64,000 bases of DNA from Bacteroidota bacterium (GTDB lineage: Bacteria > Bacteroidota > Bacteroidia > NS11-12g > UBA955). The stretch lies in NCBI GenBank assembly GCA_016787485.1, contig JAEUUL010000008.1, forward strand, positions 124,001 to 188,000, in the 5' to 3' direction. Below the pieces are notes generated by a model. It was not told the DNA's origin. It did no database searches and saw nothing but the letters and a program-made list of their open reading frames with translations. The position numbers and the translations under genes were made by a program. Shown one piece after another: positions 35,238 through 45,800 of this stretch (position 1 is its first letter; each line of letters starts with the position of its first letter).

Positions 35238-38200
35238 TTGAAAAAATGTTGTCTCCTTTTGCTTTGTCTTGTTGTCTCGGGCAGAGGTATGGGGCAGGCT
35301 GCATTTACCGCAGGGCCTGTTAAAGGTTGTGTTCCCCTTACCGTGCAGTTTACCGACCAAAGCACCGGTGCGGTCTCCTGGGACTGGGACTTCGGCAACG
35401 GAAACAAGAGTACATTGCAGAATCCTTCTGCCATTTACTATGCCGGCGGCCGGTACACAGTGAGCCTAACCATCAGGAATGCTGCAGGGCAAACCTATTC
35501 TGTAAGTAAATCACAATATATCAGAGCATATAAAAATCCGGTGGCCGGTTTAACAGCCAGTCCGCTGAAAGCCTGTACCGGAAATCCGGTTTCCTTTTCT
35601 GATGCCTGCACTCCGGGCGACACAACCATTACAAAATACAGCTGGGATTTTGGAAACGGACAGGTTTCATCTGCCAAAGCTCCCACCTATAGCTACCCGA
35701 ATGCGGGGATGTATTCCATTTCACTGGTTGTAACAGATGCCAATGGTTGCCAGGATAAAACTCTCATAAACAGCTATGTTCAGGTTTTGCAAAGCCCGAA
35801 AGCAGCTTTCAGTTATGATTCATCCTACAATTGCAAGGCACCCACTGCCATTCCGTTTTTCGATGCAAGTACAGGCAACTCTCTTTCCTATTTCTGGGAG
35901 TTCGGAGATGGAGGCAGCAGCACTGCAAAGAACCCAAGGTACACGTACAACAATCTGGGTGTGTATTCACCTTCGCTTACAGTAACCGATGCAAATGGTT
36001 GTAAGCATAAAGCTACTGCCACATCTGCAGTGGTATTAGCGCCCATGACTGCCGACTTCAGCGCCAATACGCGCACACTTTGCGGCAGTGGACAGATATC
36101 TTTTACCAACCAAAGTCTGAAAGGCTCTGGTATCAAACATGACTGGGATTTTGGTGATGGAACCACAAGTTCTGTTTCAGACCCTGTAAAATCCTATAAA
36201 ACACCGGGCCGATACACAGTAACACTGACGGCCTCCTCCATATACCGCCCCTGTTCGGCTGTTACTCAGAAAAAACAATACATAAGCGTAAATGCAAAAC
36301 CAGCGGGTAAAATTCTGCTGAGTGACAGTTTCCCATGTAAACCACCTGCTGCAATTGCTTTAACTTATAAGGACACAGGCTCGGTCAGTTCTGTTAACTG
36401 GTATTACACCCGGCTTGCTGCCACACTGTATGCAGGCTCTGGCAGTCCGCTTACGGTTGTTGTGAAAGACCGGGAGAAAAGAGTCTTTAAAGCCCTGGTT
36501 TCCTATACAAACGGATGTTCGGATACCATTACCATGCCATTTACCCTGAAAATTGACTCCATCAAGGCCAATTTCAAGGGTGACACTTCGGGATGCACAC
36601 CCTTACTGGCAAGATTCAGAAACAGAAGTATTTCAGATCACAACCTCAAATCCAATCTCTGGCAACTGGAAAAAAGCAAAACCCTGAATACAAAGCATGC
36701 AGAAAATCTTTACCTGGATACAGGCATTTATCCGGTACAGTTGAAAATTACCAGCATCCACGGTTGCACAGACAGTATCACCAAATATGTGTTCGTGGGT
36801 CAGAAGACGAATCCTCTGTTTTATATGCAGGGATTAAAATATATCTGCAATAATTCAGACGAAATCCGGTTTTTCAATGCCACAAAATACCCGGGATTCA
36901 GAATTGATAGTTTTCGCTGGATTTTTGATGATCAGGGAAAATTTGAGAAGAAAATACCTGTAACCCAGAAGAACTATATCAGCACCAACACAAAACACAG
37001 GTGGGACCGCGATACCGGAATGGTTGTACCCGCGCTGGTTTCTTACCACAAAGGATGTCCGGATACGATAAAGAAACCCGATTCCCTGTTTATCAAACCT
37101 CCGTTTGCAAAAATTGAAATGATTGCAGACCCTTGCATCAATGATGCGCTTACAGTGGTGAACCGATCTACGCTTGCCACAAAGCATGAATGGGTAGTGA
37201 ATGGAATAACAGTAAAGGATGACACTCTGAAACTGCATGCGCGCATGGGTTATGAAATCATTCTCAGGGTTTGGAATGATACCGCAGGTTGTGCGGATAC
37301 AGTGCTTCAATATTATTACCCTCCCGGGTCCAGTTTGACGTTTTGCAGTCCCAAACTGAGCAATCCATGCACACCGGCCAAATTGTCTATGTGCATGAGT
37401 GGCAATACGGGTAAATTTTACTGGACGCTGTCAGGCAAAGATACCCTGCGCAATCAGCCCAGCATCGAATATCTGTTGGATACCCCGGGAACCTATACTT
37501 TGAGATACACGGAATTCATTACCAAATCGTGCCTTGATATCCGTGAATGGAAGATTACCGTGGGTAATGGGCTATTGAAGGGTAATGTATCCAAACCCGC
37601 AGGCTGCATGCCGGTTCAGTTGGAATTGACCGACAGCAGTTGGTCTCCGGGTGCCAAACACGCCTGGTACATGAGCAACGGAGAAACCCTGAAAAGTACC
37701 GGTTTTAAAACTTCCTACACCCTAAAAAACTACTATGCCGATTCATTGGTCATCAGGCTGGCCAATGACCCGGATGTGGGCGCCTGCCGGCCATTCAAAC
37801 AATTTGTAATCCGCACAGACGGGCCCGGAGTCAGGCTCAATGCCGTTTGGAACCACACATGCACCAGCAGTACTTACCAGACCTATGCACAGATAAACCC
37901 GGATAAAGGCACAGGACCCTATAACATACTATGGAATATGGGAGACGGTAAAACGTATTCATCCCAGTTCGTATCGCACAGTTATGCCACGCCAGGCATT
38001 TATCCCGTTGTGCTTACTGTAACAGATGCAAAAGGTTGCGTTGCCACAGATACTGTTTCTGCCCATTACCCGGCAGAACGCATTCAGGTGAAAATAGAAG
38101 GCGATACCATTCAAAAGAACTGTCCTCCCCTGCTGGTGCGGTTTGCCGATAAAACCACAGCAGGTGGAACCGCCATTCAGTCCTGGTTCTGGGAGTTTGG

Positions 38201-40502
38201 CGATGGTTCCACCTCCTCAAAGCGCAACCCGGACCACCAATACACCAAAGCCGGCAGATACACCGTTACACTTACGGTTACAGATGCCCTGGGTTGTAAG
38301 AAAACAAAGGTATTTCCTGATTTTGTTCTGGTGGATGGTCCGTTTGGCAAATTCCATTTCAAGGGACTCCATGGTTGCTGGCCGGTAAGCATACCGTTTA
38401 CCGACAGTATCAGCCCGAACACCCACAAACTGGACTGGGATTTTGGGGATGGAGTGGTACAAAACCAGCGCAACCCGGTACATACCTATACCAAGCCTGG
38501 CCGCTACATACCATCACTCGTTCTTTCCGATTCACTGGGTTGTAAATTCACCCTGCCACCCATAGATACCGTTTTTGTACATGAATATCCGGTTGCAGAA
38601 TTCACATCTTCAGGCATCTGCCTGCGAGACACTGTACGATTCAGCAGCCAATCCTACAGCACAGATCAGCCGCTGGCAAGCATGCATTGGGTGTGGCCAG
38701 ACGGCACCATTTCGTATGGGAATCGTGCAGATTACCTTTTCCGGGACAAAGATTCGCAAATCGTTAAGCATATCGTAACTACCACTGTCGGGTGCAAAGA
38801 CACAGCAGAAGGCATACTTCAATTGAAGCAACCGGAAATCAGTATAACCCGCAGCAGAGATACACTTTGCCTGGGTGCCACCTGGCAGGGAAAAGCCGTT
38901 ATACATACCGATACCACACTGGCTGAGAATTACTGGACCCTGAACGGAACCAGAATATCTACCCTGAATCATTTGCTATTTAAACCCACAATCCCCGGAA
39001 AGTACTGGGTATCTCACTTTGTGCGGGATAATGCAGGATGCTGGGACACTGCCAGGCTGGGTCACCCTGTTCTGTTTGGCGACACAACAGACCCCAAACC
39101 GGTGGATATGCTGCGCACCAGCGTGGAAAACGATTTTACCCACGAAGTCAAATTCCGTAAGTTCAACCCGTTTGATTTTCGTGAATATGTGCTGTACAGC
39201 AATGCAAACGGGAGTTACAGTGAGATCAGACAAGTGGCAATTGCCGCCGATACCCTTCAATTTATTCAGGGAGTGGATGCATTACACAAAAGCTATTGCT
39301 ACAAAACAGGAACACGGAACCTGTGTGGTTTTACGCAGGATACAGCATTGCTGTTGCCCCACTGTACTGTTGAATTGCATGGAAGTCCGGCACTGAATGC
39401 GGCATTGTTGTTTTGGAATCCATACACCGGTTGGCCCGTAAAAAGGTACACCGTATATCGCCAAAATCTGCAGACGAAATCATTTGACAGCATAGGAACC
39501 ACTGCCCCCGGCATCACCCGGTTTACCGACAGCCATATCATTTGCAAAGTAAACCACGTGTACCGGGTAAAAGCGCATGAACTCAATGGCAACCAGGAAT
39601 GGAGCTGGAGTGATACCTGCCATGTAAAACCCTTGTATTACAATGAAGTGCCTGCTCCGGAAATCCGCCGGGCTACCGTGGTGGCCGATTCTTTTGTACG
39701 GTTGGAATGGCAGGTGGTGAGACCCAACAGGCAACCCCTGGATTATTTTGTTATAGAAAAGAAAAATCCGGCCGGCCAGTTCCAACCATTTGGCACTTTC
39801 CCCGCCATAGACAGTTTTGCCCTGCATGATCTTAAAACACAGGTTCACGAATCAAGTTACACCTACCGCAGCGCAGTTGTGGATGTATGCAAAGACCGCA
39901 GCCCTTTTTCCAATGTGGGGAAAAGCATACTGCTCAACACCACACTGAATGCAGCGCAAAGGCCTGTGTTGCGCTGGACCGCCTACAAAGAATGGGCAGA
40001 AGGGGTAAAGGAATACGTGGTGGAAAAACAGATTGCCCATGGAACATTTGCAGAAATAGGCAGAACCAAAACGGGTGCAGATACGGGATATACCGACGAA
40101 GGCAGTTCGCTGAATTGTGCACCGCTTGTTGCCTATCGTGTTTATGCCATTCGCAACCAGCCAGCCAGTTACCCCGACAGCAGCTGGAACATCGTAAGTT
40201 ACAGCAACGTAGATGCACCACCCGTAAAAACCCGGGTCTACATTCCCAACGCATTCACGCCCAATGGCAATAACCTGAACGAGGTGTTTAAACCCGAAGG
40301 AATTTATATAGCCGGTTACACACTGCGCATTTACACCCGCTGGGGTGAAAAAATCTATGAAGGAACCGAATGCGGCAATGCCTGGAATGGAACCTATCAG
40401 GGAGCTCCCGCCCAACATGGAGTATATATTTATACGGCTGAAGTAAAAGGCAGCGACGGTAAGAATTACTTTTTCAAAGGGGATGTAACTTTGTTGCGTT
40501 AA
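35238..40502 (+). CDS. Giant PKD-domain surface protein with T9SS type B (CHU_C) sorting domain
   Basis: A 1754-residue protein. The start is taken as TTG 35238, because it opens a proper signal peptide (KKCCLLLLCLVV, cleavage near GMGQ); the TTG at 35196 is part of the promoter box. Four clear PKD domains occupy about residues 20-360 (WDWDFGNGN, YSWDFGNGQ, YFWEFGDGG, HDWDFGDGT), several diverged Ig-like domains follow, then three more PKD domains about 880-1130 (FWEFGDGSTSSKRNP, LDWDFGDGVVQNQRNP), then fibronectin-like domains. The last ~90 residues are the gliding-motility-associated type B domain (IPNAFTPNGNNLNEVF to the C-terminus). It is probably an adhesin or large secreted structural protein. 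Confidence 0.85.
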   Translation: MKKCCLLLLCLVVSGRGMGQAAFTAGPVKGCVPLTVQFTDQSTGAVSWDWDFGNGNKSTLQNPSAIYYAGGRYTVSLTIRNAAGQTYSVSKSQYIRAYKNPVAGLTASPLKACTGNPVSFSDACTPGDTTITKYSWDFGNGQVSSAKAPTYSYPNAGMYSISLVVTDANGCQDKTLINSYVQVLQSPKAAFSYDSSYNCKAPTAIPFFDASTGNSLSYFWEFGDGGSSTAKNPRYTYNNLGVYSPSLTVTDANGCKHKATATSAVVLAPMTADFSANTRTLCGSGQISFTNQSLKGSGIKHDWDFGDGTTSSVSDPVKSYKTPGRYTVTLTASSIYRPCSAVTQKKQYISVNAKPAGKILLSDSFPCKPPAAIALTYKDTGSVSSVNWYYTRLAATLYAGSGSPLTVVVKDREKRVFKALVSYTNGCSDTITMPFTLKIDSIKANFKGDTSGCTPLLARFRNRSISDHNLKSNLWQLEKSKTLNTKHAENLYLDTGIYPVQLKITSIHGCTDSITKYVFVGQKTNPLFYMQGLKYICNNSDEIRFFNATKYPGFRIDSFRWIFDDQGKFEKKIPVTQKNYISTNTKHRWDRDTGMVVPALVSYHKGCPDTIKKPDSLFIKPPFAKIEMIADPCINDALTVVNRSTLATKHEWVVNGITVKDDTLKLHARMGYEIILRVWNDTAGCADTVLQYYYPPGSSLTFCSPKLSNPCTPAKLSMCMSGNTGKFYWTLSGKDTLRNQPSIEYLLDTPGTYTLRYTEFITKSCLDIREWKITVGNGLLKGNVSKPAGCMPVQLELTDSSWSPGAKHAWYMSNGETLKSTGFKTSYTLKNYYADSLVIRLANDPDVGACRPFKQFVIRTDGPGVRLNAVWNHTCTSSTYQTYAQINPDKGTGPYNILWNMGDGKTYSSQFVSHSYATPGIYPVVLTVTDAKGCVATDTVSAHYPAERIQVKIEGDTIQKNCPPLLVRFADKTTAGGTAIQSWFWEFGDGSTSSKRNPDHQYTKAGRYTVTLTVTDALGCKKTKVFPDFVLVDGPFGKFHFKGLHGCWPVSIPFTDSISPNTHKLDWDFGDGVVQNQRNPVHTYTKPGRYIPSLVLSDSLGCKFTLPPIDTVFVHEYPVAEFTSSGICLRDTVRFSSQSYSTDQPLASMHWVWPDGTISYGNRADYLFRDKDSQIVKHIVTTTVGCKDTAEGILQLKQPEISITRSRDTLCLGATWQGKAVIHTDTTLAENYWTLNGTRISTLNHLLFKPTIPGKYWVSHFVRDNAGCWDTARLGHPVLFGDTTDPKPVDMLRTSVENDFTHEVKFRKFNPFDFREYVLYSNANGSYSEIRQVAIAADTLQFIQGVDALHKSYCYKTGTRNLCGFTQDTALLLPHCTVELHGSPALNAALLFWNPYTGWPVKRYTVYRQNLQTKSFDSIGTTAPGITRFTDSHIICKVNHVYRVKAHELNGNQEWSWSDTCHVKPLYYNEVPAPEIRRATVVADSFVRLEWQVVRPNRQPLDYFVIEKKNPAGQFQPFGTFPAIDSFALHDLKTQVHESSYTYRSAVVDVCKDRSPFSNVGKSILLNTTLNAAQRPVLRWTAYKEWAEGVKEYVVEKQIAHGTFAEIGRTKTGADTGYTDEGSSLNCAPLVAYRVYAIRNQPASYPDSSWNIVSYSNVDAPPVKTRVYIPNAFTPNGNNLNEVFKPEGIYIAGYTLRIYTRWGEKIYEGTECGNAWNGTYQGAPAQHGVYIYTAEVKGSDGKNYFFKGDVTLLR

Positions 40503-40555
40503 CCAAAAGTTTGACTGCACCCGGAATATTCTTCCCTTTTTGCCGTTGTAAAACC

Positions 40556-42199
40556 GTGCATCCCATCCGAACCCTGTTTCTGTGCCTTGCAACCCTTTTC
40601 ACATTTGCTGTGCAGGCTCAGGAACCGGAAGGTAAGGGAAAACTGAAATGGATTACTGAAAGAAACAGTTTTGGTCTGAAAAGCAAACTTCAGGTGCCCA
40701 ACGGCTATTGGGAATATACCAATGATGAGGGCCAGCTTTGCCGCAAAGGCAACTGGAAGGTAAAAAAGAATCAGTCCCTGCGCGAAGGGGAATGGGTTTA
40801 TTACAATACAGAAGGCAACATTTTCTACCGGATAAATTATATAAAAGGATACCCATCGACGTTTGTAATTGAGGATACAGGAGAAAATACCTGCGGGCGG
40901 GAATTTGTAAAAATCCTGGCCCAACCAGACGGATCCTATTATGTATCCAGTTTTTTATATCCATCCATTTCTGGCTTTACCCAAAAAGAGGCCCATGTGC
41001 AGGTGCCATTGCAAAAAGTGTTTGATTATCAAAAGCAATTTGTCAAACTCCGGCCCGGGATGCGGATGGAAATGCCACCCATTCAGGTACCTGGCAGTGG
41101 CCCTGTGGATGCCAATGTTTACAAACCCCGCTATTTTACTGACGCTGAAATTCTTCAGCGGTTTCCTACGGTTGGACAGGCTATGATTCCGGTTCCTGCT
41201 GTGACTGATGAACAAAATCTGGTCATCAATCCGCACTTCGACCAAAATCCGAAACATGTGCGAAGCATGAAACCCGGTGAAATTGCACCCTACTGGGGTT
41301 CTGCCAGTGAAACCCCTGATCTGAATTGGGTAAACGGAAATTCCTGTGGCGGTTTCCGGGTACTGGGGGTGAATTACGAAGTGTTGCGGGGTGAATTGAA
41401 AACCCCTCTTGAGGCTGGCGCAGAATATTGCTTCAGCATGAAACTGCGCATGCGCAAAACCAACCATGTGGCTGTAAACAATCTTGGGGCGCTGTTTTTG
41501 CCTGATGCAAGAGCCGTGCGAGACCCGAACAAGGCATGGAACATGGAGCCCAAAGTGGTCTCTGCCACTCCGGTCTATATTGCCCTGCGGGATACCTGGC
41601 AAACCGTGACCGGCAGAATCACAGCCAAAGGCGGTGAAAAATATGTGTACATAGGCCAGTTTTCCGATGACCGCATGTTCAAGGCCATTCTCATCGACAG
41701 CATGCATTGGTTTGAATGCTATTATCTGGTGGATGATGTAACCCTCACCCCAACAGATACGGCTGATTGTCCCTGCAACAGCACAGACTGCAATGTGCCG
41801 GCAGTTGTGGTGGCAGCCAACAAACCCAAATTGCCCGAAAAACCCAAAGAAGGCGCCCAGCTGGTGTTCCGCAACATACAGTTTGAAACCGGAAGCGCAG
41901 AACTGCTGCCTTCCGCCTACCCTTCGCTGGACAGCCTGCTGCGGCTGCTGAATGTGTACCCCGACCTGCACATCCGGATTGAAGGGCATACCGACAACAT
42001 GGGCGACCCCACCAAAAACCAGACCCTTAGTGAGGAAAGGGCGCGGGTGGTGTATGAATACATTCGCGACCACGGCATCGGGGCTTACCGGCTCAGTCAT
42101 GCCGGATTTGGCGCCAGCCGGCCCGTGGCGGACAACAGCACACCCGGAGGCAGGGCCATCAACCGCAGGGTGGCTTTTGTGGTGGGCAACAACCCCTGA
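40556..42199 (+). CDS. OmpA family protein with MORN-like N-terminal part
   Basis: A 547-residue protein if started at GTG 40556, which gives a compact signal peptide (HPIRTLFLCLATLFTFAVQAQ); an in-frame TTG at 40511 is a weaker choice. Residues about 30-85 resemble MORN/toxin-antitoxin-like repeats (GYWEYTNDEG, GEWVYYNTEGN). The middle (about 215-405) looks like a carbohydrate-binding jelly roll (NLVINPHFD to YYLVDDVTLTP). The last ~110 residues are an OmpA peptidoglycan-binding domain: FETGSAELLPSAYPSLD, RIEGHTDNMGD, LSEERARVVYEYI, GRAINRRVAF. It is likely bound to peptidoglycan in the periplasm. A -7 box (TAACTTTG, 40486-40493) lies inside the end of the previous gene. Confidence 0.85.
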   Translation: MHPIRTLFLCLATLFTFAVQAQEPEGKGKLKWITERNSFGLKSKLQVPNGYWEYTNDEGQLCRKGNWKVKKNQSLREGEWVYYNTEGNIFYRINYIKGYPSTFVIEDTGENTCGREFVKILAQPDGSYYVSSFLYPSISGFTQKEAHVQVPLQKVFDYQKQFVKLRPGMRMEMPPIQVPGSGPVDANVYKPRYFTDAEILQRFPTVGQAMIPVPAVTDEQNLVINPHFDQNPKHVRSMKPGEIAPYWGSASETPDLNWVNGNSCGGFRVLGVNYEVLRGELKTPLEAGAEYCFSMKLRMRKTNHVAVNNLGALFLPDARAVRDPNKAWNMEPKVVSATPVYIALRDTWQTVTGRITAKGGEKYVYIGQFSDDRMFKAILIDSMHWFECYYLVDDVTLTPTDTADCPCNSTDCNVPAVVVAANKPKLPEKPKEGAQLVFRNIQFETGSAELLPSAYPSLDSLLRLLNVYPDLHIRIEGHTDNMGDPTKNQTLSEERARVVYEYIRDHGIGAYRLSHAGFGASRPVADNSTPGGRAINRRVAFVVGNNP

Positions 42200-42205
42200 G
42201 GACCG

Positions 42206-42793
42206 TCAACTTCGCAAGGCTTTGCGCAGCGCCTTTCTGCGCCAGCACTGAATTTGCATAACCGCCACTCGTTTGTCAAACCCCAGGGTGAGGCGGTGTT
42301 GCCAGCGCACACTGGTTTGCCTGTGACCCAGTTCCCGAATTTGCCAGGCCACCACCCGACGGAACGCTGGGCGCAGGCGCAGAAATTCCCGTTTGTATTG
42401 TCGCAGTTCTTTTGAATGAAAGGTATGAATGAGGACCGGTGACAGATCACCACGGATATGAGCCCGCAAACCCATACGCAATTGCCTTTGAAAACGGTTT
42501 CCGCAGTGCGCAAAATATGGTTGCCAGTGGGCTGGCACCAAACCATATTGTGCATGGCTGTCGGCCGCAGCAATGTAAAGGTCTGCAAAAGGATCGGTCA
42601 GACGCAGGCAGAAATTCCGAAATCCGCTGTCTTTGTCCGCCAGTTCCCGGTCCAGCTCACGAAAGGTTTGCACATACACCCGGGCAAACGGACCGGTGAT
42701 TGAATCCCCCGCATGCTGCTTAAGCCAGGCAAACCGCGCGGAACTGCGCAGCAGGGAATCCGCAGGCTGTGCATGCAGAAGGCCTGACGCCAC
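42206..42793 (-). CDS. Small secreted protein, DUF5995-like, with disrupted 5' end
   Basis: The continuous frame from GTG 42793 encodes 195 residues, with GPFARVYVQTF, FADLYIAAA and MGLRAHIRGDLSPVLIHTF, a pattern like the DUF5995 family (tentative). The start is odd: MASGLLHAQ is only the end of a signal peptide. A better N-terminus lies upstream in another frame, from a GTG at 42855 that overlaps the stop of the 1637-residue gene (GTGA), and joins this frame if the 7-base homopolymer at 42794-42800 had one more base. Alternatively translation begins at an in-frame ATC at 42823. The C-terminus is unusually Arg-rich (RRKALRKALRS). Function unknown. Confidence 0.6.
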   Translation of the reverse strand: MASGLLHAQPADSLLRSSARFAWLKQHAGDSITGPFARVYVQTFRELDRELADKDSGFRNFCLRLTDPFADLYIAAADSHAQYGLVPAHWQPYFAHCGNRFQRQLRMGLRAHIRGDLSPVLIHTFHSKELRQYKREFLRLRPAFRRVVAWQIRELGHRQTSVRWQHRLTLGFDKRVAVMQIQCWRRKALRKALRS

Positions 42794-42828
42794 AAAAAAA
42801 CCAATGATAAAACAAGCCCGGATAGGTT

Positions 42829-42836
42829 CAAATATA
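42829..42836 (-). promoter_or_regulatory. Possible -7 box upstream of the small secreted gene
   Basis: TATATTTG on the minus strand, inside a partial direct repeat (TTGAACCTAT twice). It ends 5 nt before the in-frame ATC at 42823. It may be fortuitous if the gene is translated from GTG 42855 on a shared transcript. Confidence 0.25.
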
Positions 42837-42851
42837 GGTTCAATCCATCAT

Positions 42852-45800
42852 TCACTCCAGCACCAACACAGCCCGCTTCTCCCCTTTCTCTGTTTGTATG
42901 CGCAGGGTGTAAATTCCCCGGGCCAGGTTTTGCACAGGTACAGACCCATGTCTTACAGCGGGCAGGGGATATTCAAGCACCTGCCTGCCGGTAGCATCGG
43001 ACACAAGCACCCGGGTCATCTTTTCTGTTGAGGAAATGAATACTTCGGTTTGCGCTGGGTTCGGATAGATCTGGATTTGAGAAAGGATTGAGTCTCTTGT
43101 TGGATTCCGGGTGGTGGTTTTATCTGTAACCAAAGGTGCCACAGATTCTTCATCCTCCCATTCTGTGTAGTTAAAAGTATCCTCAACAGGTACATCGTAT
43201 TCACAAAGACAAACAGGCCGAAGTTGCATACTGTCATAAGGTATAAGACTGTCTATATAAAGCTTTTCGCGGGTTAGCAGGCATTTCCAGGCATGCAGGG
43301 CGTGTAATTCTGCTGTGTCTGTAAATTCGGTAAGTATGTCCGTTATGTGGTCAATTCCTTCGCTGTAATTGTGAAATGCCCGGTGAATGAGTGCCATATC
43401 TCTGTGCAGTTCAAAACGGTAGTTGTACCATATATCTTCCTCATTTTCAGCGCGGTTGATAAGGGTCTCCTGCAAGTCCACAGATGCCTCATATAAATCG
43501 GGAATGATGGCATTTCTGGCACTGTCCGTTAGCAGCGTATCGGCAAACACTTCGTAATAATAAGACTGAAAGTCGCCATAAATGGCATGCAACTGTTCAG
43601 CCAGCGTATCTGGCCACTGCCGGGTAAGAATGTCTTTAAAATCTGCTGTGTTGCCTGTATAATCCGTGGGATTGTAGTGGTAAACATTGTCATACAAATC
43701 CTGTACGGCTGTTTTTTCACCGTCGGCCTCATTGTTGCTCATACCCCCTTTGCTTATCAATATAAGCTTCATGGTATCCATTTGCACCGGTAGTGCAGAA
43801 AACGGCCAGATACTTCCCAAATTGGTGCAGTAATTATTTCTTGTATTCAGCCACCCTGCAGTGTTACTGAAATAGGGTATGCGGTTTATATCAAACAATG
43901 CACCCGGTGGCCGCTGATCCCACAGGGAATAGTTATGCTGTGCCGCCGGGGCTGCCAGAAGGGTATTTCCATTGCCATAGCTTATAGCCCATTCATTGCC
44001 GCTGGCTACTATGGCAGTGTTGTTGATTGCAGTGGGTGTATTACTCACTGCTTTGGCCTGTGTGGCATCAATGGATGCATTGATAAACTGGTATGAGCCA
44101 TAATTATGTGCACTGATGTAGTTGTTCCCGTTTTGCAGATACAAAAAGGTGTTGTTTCTGCCCCTGAAAAACAGGTGGTCGGATGTAATGGTGGGTGGGG
44201 TTGTATTTCCGTATTCAAACGTAAAACTGTTGTACCCGTTTATGGCATTCAGGGTGGCTTTGTTCCACATAGAAACCTGGGTAATGTTTTTTTCAAACCA
44301 GGTGCAGGTAGCCAACAACCAGCCCTGGTTAGCCCGCACACATTCTGTGGCATTGTTTAAAGAACACTTGTAAAAATAATGCCTGCCGGCAGATAGGTAA
44401 TCTGCATTTATGCTGCCCGTAATCTGGTGTGGTGAGGCAAAAGCCCCGCTTTTACCATAGGGTATTTCTATTGTTACATTCTCGAACATACTGGTACCCT
44501 GAAGGCCGGTTCCTTCTATGCCCTTCTCCAGTTGCCACAGGTTTACACCGTGTGAATTTGACTCTGGGAATGCAAGCACTTCCCCGTTTTTGAAATGTAC
44601 TCTGTTTCCATTGTTTACCAGGCCTTTCAGGCAGTTTTGAATTTTTACATTGTTCAATATCAGCGGCTTGTGACCGCCTTCGGTAAAGCTTGTGATGCCG
44701 GTGGCGCAGCGGTATACAGTTACGTCGTTCAGTGTGGCCGGATTGTCTATAATATGCAGCCCGCCACTGCACAGGCGGTAGTTAAACTCATTGTTTGGGT
44801 GGGGGTCGTAAAAGCCTTTTATGGTTACATGATCCATACGCAGGTTTTGTGCTCGACTTACCACGCGGCTGTTTTCTTGCAACACTATTTTACAATCATG
44901 GATTTTTACAGAAACCAGTTGGGGTGGCAGCCACATACCCCAGCCGCCGGTGCATACCAGGGCAGTTTGTGACTTATTGGTTTGATATAGTTCCAGCTTG
45001 CTGCCCGGCCCGGCCAGCAGGGTTCCGCTGCCGAAATGCGGGCTGCCCCCTCCGTTTTCCCAAATAATATACCCCTTGCCAGCAGGTCCGCCCTCTATGG
45101 TAAAGGTTGCACCGGCTTCCAATTGAAGTGTCCCTTTTACATGCAATACCGCGTTGGGGCCATTCAATATGATACGGGCCCCTTTTCTGTAATACAATGT
45201 ACCCCCATCATTAATTACCAATCTTGTATTGTTATTCACATAAAATATTCCGGCTTTATGGATATCAATTAACCCATTTCTTCTTACAATTACCTCATTG
45301 AGTGACTTTATGTTCGCAGAGGTATCAATCCTCACTGTTCCGCCACTATCAATATTCAAAGTGGCACCGCATACAACCAAATCCCGTGTGACTTGAAATG
45401 TCTGACCCTGATTGGAGTCTGTTACAACCACTTTGTAATTGTGATTTAATATTTCTGGCTGCCTGATACCCGCTAACGCATGTGAAGGGTTTGCATCTTT
45501 GGTTTTTACAAATTGAGTAGTCTGTTTTTTGTTCCGGTCATAATAATAATAGTCTTCATTCCATGTTTCATTTACCTGAATAACAGAATCTACAAATCTG
45601 CCAATTGTATCACCCTGCAAAACCATATGCTCTTTTATCTTAATGACTTTTGAGTGCATACCGGATTTTTCAATTGTTTTCTTTGTGGGTTCTATGGCTG
45701 AGACCGGCAATCTGGTGCCTGCTTTAAAAGAATCTACAAAACAAGGGCAACTCTCGTCTGAATAGTGTTTTACCGTATCTCCCCAATTTTTTATTTTCGC

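Noticed and set aside
35238-40502. PKD giant as a collagenase or chitinase
   Set aside because: No catalytic domain was seen, only PKD, Ig-like and fibronectin-like modules.
40955-42100. A 381-codon minus-strand frame opposite the OmpA-family gene
   Set aside because: Length comes from codon bias of the real gene. The product shows only His/Phe/Gly-rich nonsense and no domain.
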